From assembly GCA_964481575.1 (NCBI GenBank), contig CAYZTR010000002.1, forward strand, positions 1 to 64,000: a stretch of 64,000 bases of DNA, given 5' to 3'. This stretch comes from UQRS01 sp964481575 (GTDB lineage: Bacteria > Bacillota > Clostridia > Oscillospirales > Acutalibacteraceae). This document shows, in pieces, positions 60,806 through 64,000 of this stretch. Made by a program: the position numbers and the translations under genes. The notes under the pieces were generated by a model. It had not been told where the DNA came from and did no database searches. It was given only the letters and a program-made list of their open reading frames with translations. How positions within the stretch are numbered: position 1 is the stretch's first letter; every line of letters starts with the position of its first letter.

Positions 60806-63445
60806 TTATTGGTGTATCTGCCCGTGCAAGATTTCCTTAACAGCCGCCAGAGCTTCATCTACCTTGGTCACATCAGGTGCACCGGCCATGGCGCTGTCAG
60901 GACGACCGCCGCCAGAACCGCCAGCCACGGCAGCCACTTCTTTCACCAGCTTGCCGGCATGGGCACCCTTGGCCACCGCACCGGCACCGCAGGCAGCGCA
61001 GAAGGTGACCTTTTTCTCATTACCGCCGGCCAGGACTGCCACAACATTGGGCATATACTCCTTGGAGCGATCGCACATGGTCCGGAGCGTATCCGCCCCG
61101 GTACCGCCGATATAAGCAGTCAGGATCTTGATGCCGTCCACCTCCTGGGCTTCGGCAAAAAGGCCCTCCAGCTGGGCCTTGGCGATCTGATCCTGCAAGC
61201 TGGCGATTTCCTTATCCTTCTCCTTCAACTCGCTAAGCAGCTGATTAGCTTTAAAGACAATCTCATCCGGCTTGCCGATTTTGAAAGCAGCGGCAGCCGC
61301 CGTGGTAATCTCCTTATACCGATCCAACATATCCAGCACGCCGCTTCCGGTGACGCCCTCAATCCGGCGAACACCTGCGGCTACGGAAGATTCTGACACA
61401 ATACGGAACAAACCCAATTTGGCAGTGTTATCCACATGGGTACCCCCGCAGAATTCCACCGAAGCGCCCGGTACATTGACCACCCGAACCATGGCACCGT
61501 ATTTCTCACCAAACAGGGCCATAGCCCCCAGCTTTTTGGCCTCCTCAATGGGAAGCTCAGGATTCTCTACGACAATCCCCTCCAGGATCCAGGCGTTGAC
61601 CTGCCGCTCTACAGCGATCAGCTCCTCCTGGGTCATGGCAGAGAAATGGGTAAAGTCAAAACGAACGGAATGCTCAGATACTAGCTGACCGGCCTGTTCC
61701 ACATGAGTGCCCAGCACCTTCCGCAGAGCCGCTTGCAGCAAATGGGCGGCAGTGTGGTTCCGGCGAATCTGCATTCTACGGGTGACATCAATGGCGCAGT
61801 GCACCGTCTTACCCGGTGTTGCCACCCCTTCGGTAACAACGCAATGGTGCAGGAATACGCCGCCGGGAGTGCGGGTCACGTCTTTGACGGCAAAGGTATT
61901 GCTGCCGAAGGTGATGACGCCCGTATCTCCGATCTGGCCGCCGCTTTCCCCATAGAAGGGGGTCTGGTCCAGCACCAGAATACAATGCTCGGAAACACCG
62001 GCATATTCCACCGGCTCCCCATTTTTCACGACCGCCAAAACATTGGCGTCACATTCATTTTCCGTATATCCCACAAACTTGGTGGCAGGGGTACCTTCCG
62101 GCAGGGAGTCCTCTCCCTTCCAGGCATCCACATCTTCGCTCTTGCGAGCCTTCCTGGCCCGTTCCTTTTGCTCGGTCATGAGCTTGTGGAACTGCGCTTC
62201 ATCTACAGTGAAGCCCCGCTCTTCCAGAATGTCCATGGTCAGATCCAGCGGGAAACCGTAAGTATCGTTGAGCTTGAAGGCATCTTCACCGGACATCTGG
62301 GCCAGATTCTTGGCTTCCATATCTGACAGGATCTCATCCAGCAGGGAAAGACCCTGATCAATGGTGCGACCGAAGTTTTCCTCTTCCACAGCCACCACCT
62401 TTTTGATGAGTTCTTCCTTTTCCTTCAGTTCAGAATAAGCCGGATTTTCAGCAATGACGGTATCCACCACTTCCGCCAGGAAGGGATGATCCACCCCCAG
62501 CAAACGGCCATGCCGGGCAGCCCGGCGCAAGAGGCGGCGCAGCACATAGCCCCGTCCCTCATTGGAGGGCATGACACCGTCGCCAATCATCATGGTGCAG
62601 GAACGGATATGATCCGTGATCACCCGAAGGGAAACATCCTTCTTGGGATCATCATGATAGTGTACGCCGGCAATCCGGCTGATATGTTTCATAATATTCT
62701 GGACGGTGTCCACCTCAAACAGGTTGTCCACTCCCTGGCAGATGCAAGCCAGACGCTCCAGGCCCATACCGGTATCAATATTGGGATGCTCCAGCCGGGG
62801 ATAATTCCCGTTTCCGTCCGAATCGAACTGGGTAAACACCAGGTTCCAGAACTCACAGAACCGGTCGCAGTCACAGCCGGGACCACAGGTCGGGCTGCCA
62901 CAGCCGTACTGCTCCCCCCGGTCATAATAAATTTCAGAGCAGGGGCCACAGGGGCCAGGGCCATGCTCCCAGAAATTATCCTCCTTGCCCAAGCGGACAA
63001 TGTGAGAGGGATCTACGCCATTCTGCTTGGTCCAAATATCGAAAGCCTCATCGTCATCCTCATAAATGGTGACATACAGCTTGTCCACATCCATTTCCAT
63101 AACCTTGGTACAGAATTCCCAGGCCCAGGCAGTAGCTTCGGATTTAAAGTAATCCCCGAAAGAGAAGTTACCCAGCATCTCAAAATAGGTGCCGTGGCGG
63201 GCAGTTTTGCCCACTCGCTCGATGTCGGGGGTACGGATACATTTCTGACAGGTGGTAACCCGCTTGCGAGGCGGAGTCACCTCACCGGTGAAATACTTTT
63301 TCATGGGGGCCATTCCCGAATTGATCAACAGCAGGGATTTATCATCCTTAGGCACCAGCGAAAAGCTGGGCAGACGCAAATGTCCCTTGCTCTCAAAAAA
63401 GCTCAGGTATTTTTCCCGTAATTCGTTCAAACCGGTCCATTGCAT
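60806..63445 (-). CDS. alaS: Alanine-tRNA ligase
   Basis: 879 aa, full length. The catalytic core begins LREKYLSFFESKGHLRLPSFSLVPKDDKSLLLINSGMAPMKKYF and TCQKCIRTPDIERVG. The helical tRNA-recognition domain follows, then the editing domain with HTAAHLLQAALR and CGGTHVDNTAKLG zinc/editing motifs. A coiled coil and a C-Ala domain ending GGSGGGRPDSAMAGAPD complete it. A CxxC-rich insertion (GCGSPTCGPGCDCDRFCEFWN) in the core is typical. ATG 63445 follows AAAGGTG. Transcribed from a very good sigma-A promoter, with the HIT gene downstream. Confidence 0.97.
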   Translation of the reverse strand: MQWTGLNELREKYLSFFESKGHLRLPSFSLVPKDDKSLLLINSGMAPMKKYFTGEVTPPRKRVTTCQKCIRTPDIERVGKTARHGTYFEMLGNFSFGDYFKSEATAWAWEFCTKVMEMDVDKLYVTIYEDDDEAFDIWTKQNGVDPSHIVRLGKEDNFWEHGPGPCGPCSEIYYDRGEQYGCGSPTCGPGCDCDRFCEFWNLVFTQFDSDGNGNYPRLEHPNIDTGMGLERLACICQGVDNLFEVDTVQNIMKHISRIAGVHYHDDPKKDVSLRVITDHIRSCTMMIGDGVMPSNEGRGYVLRRLLRRAARHGRLLGVDHPFLAEVVDTVIAENPAYSELKEKEELIKKVVAVEEENFGRTIDQGLSLLDEILSDMEAKNLAQMSGEDAFKLNDTYGFPLDLTMDILEERGFTVDEAQFHKLMTEQKERARKARKSEDVDAWKGEDSLPEGTPATKFVGYTENECDANVLAVVKNGEPVEYAGVSEHCILVLDQTPFYGESGGQIGDTGVITFGSNTFAVKDVTRTPGGVFLHHCVVTEGVATPGKTVHCAIDVTRRMQIRRNHTAAHLLQAALRKVLGTHVEQAGQLVSEHSVRFDFTHFSAMTQEELIAVERQVNAWILEGIVVENPELPIEEAKKLGAMALFGEKYGAMVRVVNVPGASVEFCGGTHVDNTAKLGLFRIVSESSVAAGVRRIEGVTGSGVLDMLDRYKEITTAAAAAFKIGKPDEIVFKANQLLSELKEKDKEIASLQDQIAKAQLEGLFAEAQEVDGIKILTAYIGGTGADTLRTMCDRSKEYMPNVVAVLAGGNEKKVTFCAACGAGAVAKGAHAGKLVKEVAAVAGGSGGGRPDSAMAGAPDVTKVDEALAAVKEILHGQIHQ

Positions 63446-63497
63446 TACTAATCACCTTTATTCGTCGCCGCATAAGCGACCTATTTTACATAGAAGC

Positions 63498-63526
63498 ATT
63501 ATAATCTTTTTGTCCGGTTTTGTCAA
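63498..63526 (-). promoter_or_regulatory. Consensus sigma-A promoter of alaS
   Basis: Minus strand TTGACA (63521-63526), exactly 17 bp, TATAAT (63498-63503), 53 bp before alaS. No T-box is seen in the short leader. Between 63527 and 63672 nothing else is apparent. Confidence 0.9.
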
Positions 63527-63672
63527 TCCATTCTGCCCTTTTTCTGCGGATTCCCTTTCACCAGATTCACCATCCCCCTTGTCCTATCTGAACCCAGCCG
63601 TTGTTGCGGGCGCAAAGGATGGTCGGGGAAAGCCGGATGACACTGACCGCTGGCCGGCAGCCATCAAGCCAT

Positions 63673-64000
63673 TCAAGCTGCTTTGATCCCAGCTTCTACC
63701 ATGCGGTCAACAATTCGTTTAAACAGCGGGGCACAATCAGCAGCACCGGAGCTGGCATTTTCCGCCAGAATCACCACCACAAATGCCGGGTTCTCCGCCG
63801 GATAAAATCCGGCAAACCAGGCCTGATGCACCGCCTCCCCGGTTGCGGTTTTTTGGCCGGTCTGCGCCGTGGCAGTTTTTCCGGCGGCGGTCACCGCATC
63901 AGGCTGGGCAGCAGTCCCCGTACCAAATTCCACCGTACCCCGCAGCCATTCCTGCAGTTGGCCGGCTGTTTCCGCAGAACAAATTTGCACTGACTGGCCG
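63673..64000 (-). CDS. Penicillin-binding protein transpeptidase domain, C-terminal end (cut by window edge)
   Basis: The last 109 residues of a class B penicillin-binding protein. Visible are the third active-site motif as GKTATAQTG (usual KTGTAQ), HQAWFAGFYPAENPAFVVVIL, and a final helix FKRIVDRMVEAGI. The frame stays open to the window edge; the GTG at 63990 is internal. Without the rest, PBP2/SpoVD/FtsI subtypes cannot be told apart. Confidence 0.88.
   Translation of the reverse strand, partial: GQSVQICSAETAGQLQEWLRGTVEFGTGTAAQPDAVTAAGKTATAQTGQKTATGEAVHQAWFAGFYPAENPAFVVVILAENASSGAADCAPLFKRIVDRMVEAGIKAA

Overview
The window looks like chromosomal DNA from a low- to mid-GC Firmicute of class Clostridia, probably a gut Oscillospiraceae/Ruminococcaceae-type anaerobe. 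The evidence is strong AGGAGG-type ribosome binding sites, sigma-A promoters (TTGACA-17-TATAAT), a T-box leader on the ilv operon, a type I dockerin protein, a Cys-rich collagen-like protein with its own glycosyltransferase, and a BceAB-type peptide transporter with its two-component system. Both ends cut genes: mutS on the left and a penicillin-binding transpeptidase on the right. No phage, insertion sequence, rRNA or CRISPR array is visible.

Layout. 0-4 kb: miaB, a YlbF-family gene and mutS (minus). 4-8.2 kb: ilvB-ilvN-ilvD (minus) behind a T-box. 8.3-10.5 kb: a ClC-type channel (plus) with a protein that repeats the channel's cytosolic tail module. 10.7-12.1 kb: an orphan L7/L12 C-terminal-domain protein and a DegV protein. 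12.2-15.7 kb: tig-clpP-clpX (minus). 15.8-18.5 kb: a phosphoesterase, a DUF1540 protein and thrC. 18.6-30.7 kb: one long minus-strand surface-polysaccharide cluster (VanZ-like protein, flippase, TagD-like cytidylyltransferase, LicD, several glycosyltransferases, EpsG-type polymerase, initiating sugar-phosphate transferase). It contains one frameshifted pyruvyltransferase gene and one gene remnant. 30.9-36.8 kb: an unrecognised membrane-anchored protein, a GH38 alpha-mannosidase and IMP dehydrogenase. 36.9 kb: tRNA-Ser(GGA). 37.2-41.8 kb: a BceAB-RS-like peptide sensing and resistance module with a matching operator. 41.9-44.3 kb: collagen-like protein and glycosyltransferase. 44.4-47.9 kb: pheS-pheT. 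48-55.7 kb: an island of large secreted LamG/discoidin/dockerin proteins, each followed by a tiny acidic peptide gene. 56.2-60.4 kb: DUF4491, an RNase M5-like toprim protein, holA and comEC. 60.4-63.5 kb: alaS and a HIT protein.

The accessory parts all concern the cell surface: polysaccharide synthesis, glycan-decorated collagen-like fibres, secreted carbohydrate-binding proteins and antimicrobial-peptide defence. The least explained element is the 48-55.7 kb island. There three paralogous small-peptide genes (46, 46 and 61 aa), with good ribosome binding sites and beginning MK..Y..P...L...F...DV, follow large secreted proteins. One large-protein/peptide unit has been tandemly duplicated; the large gene of the upstream copy has decayed, but its peptide gene remains intact behind a good promoter.
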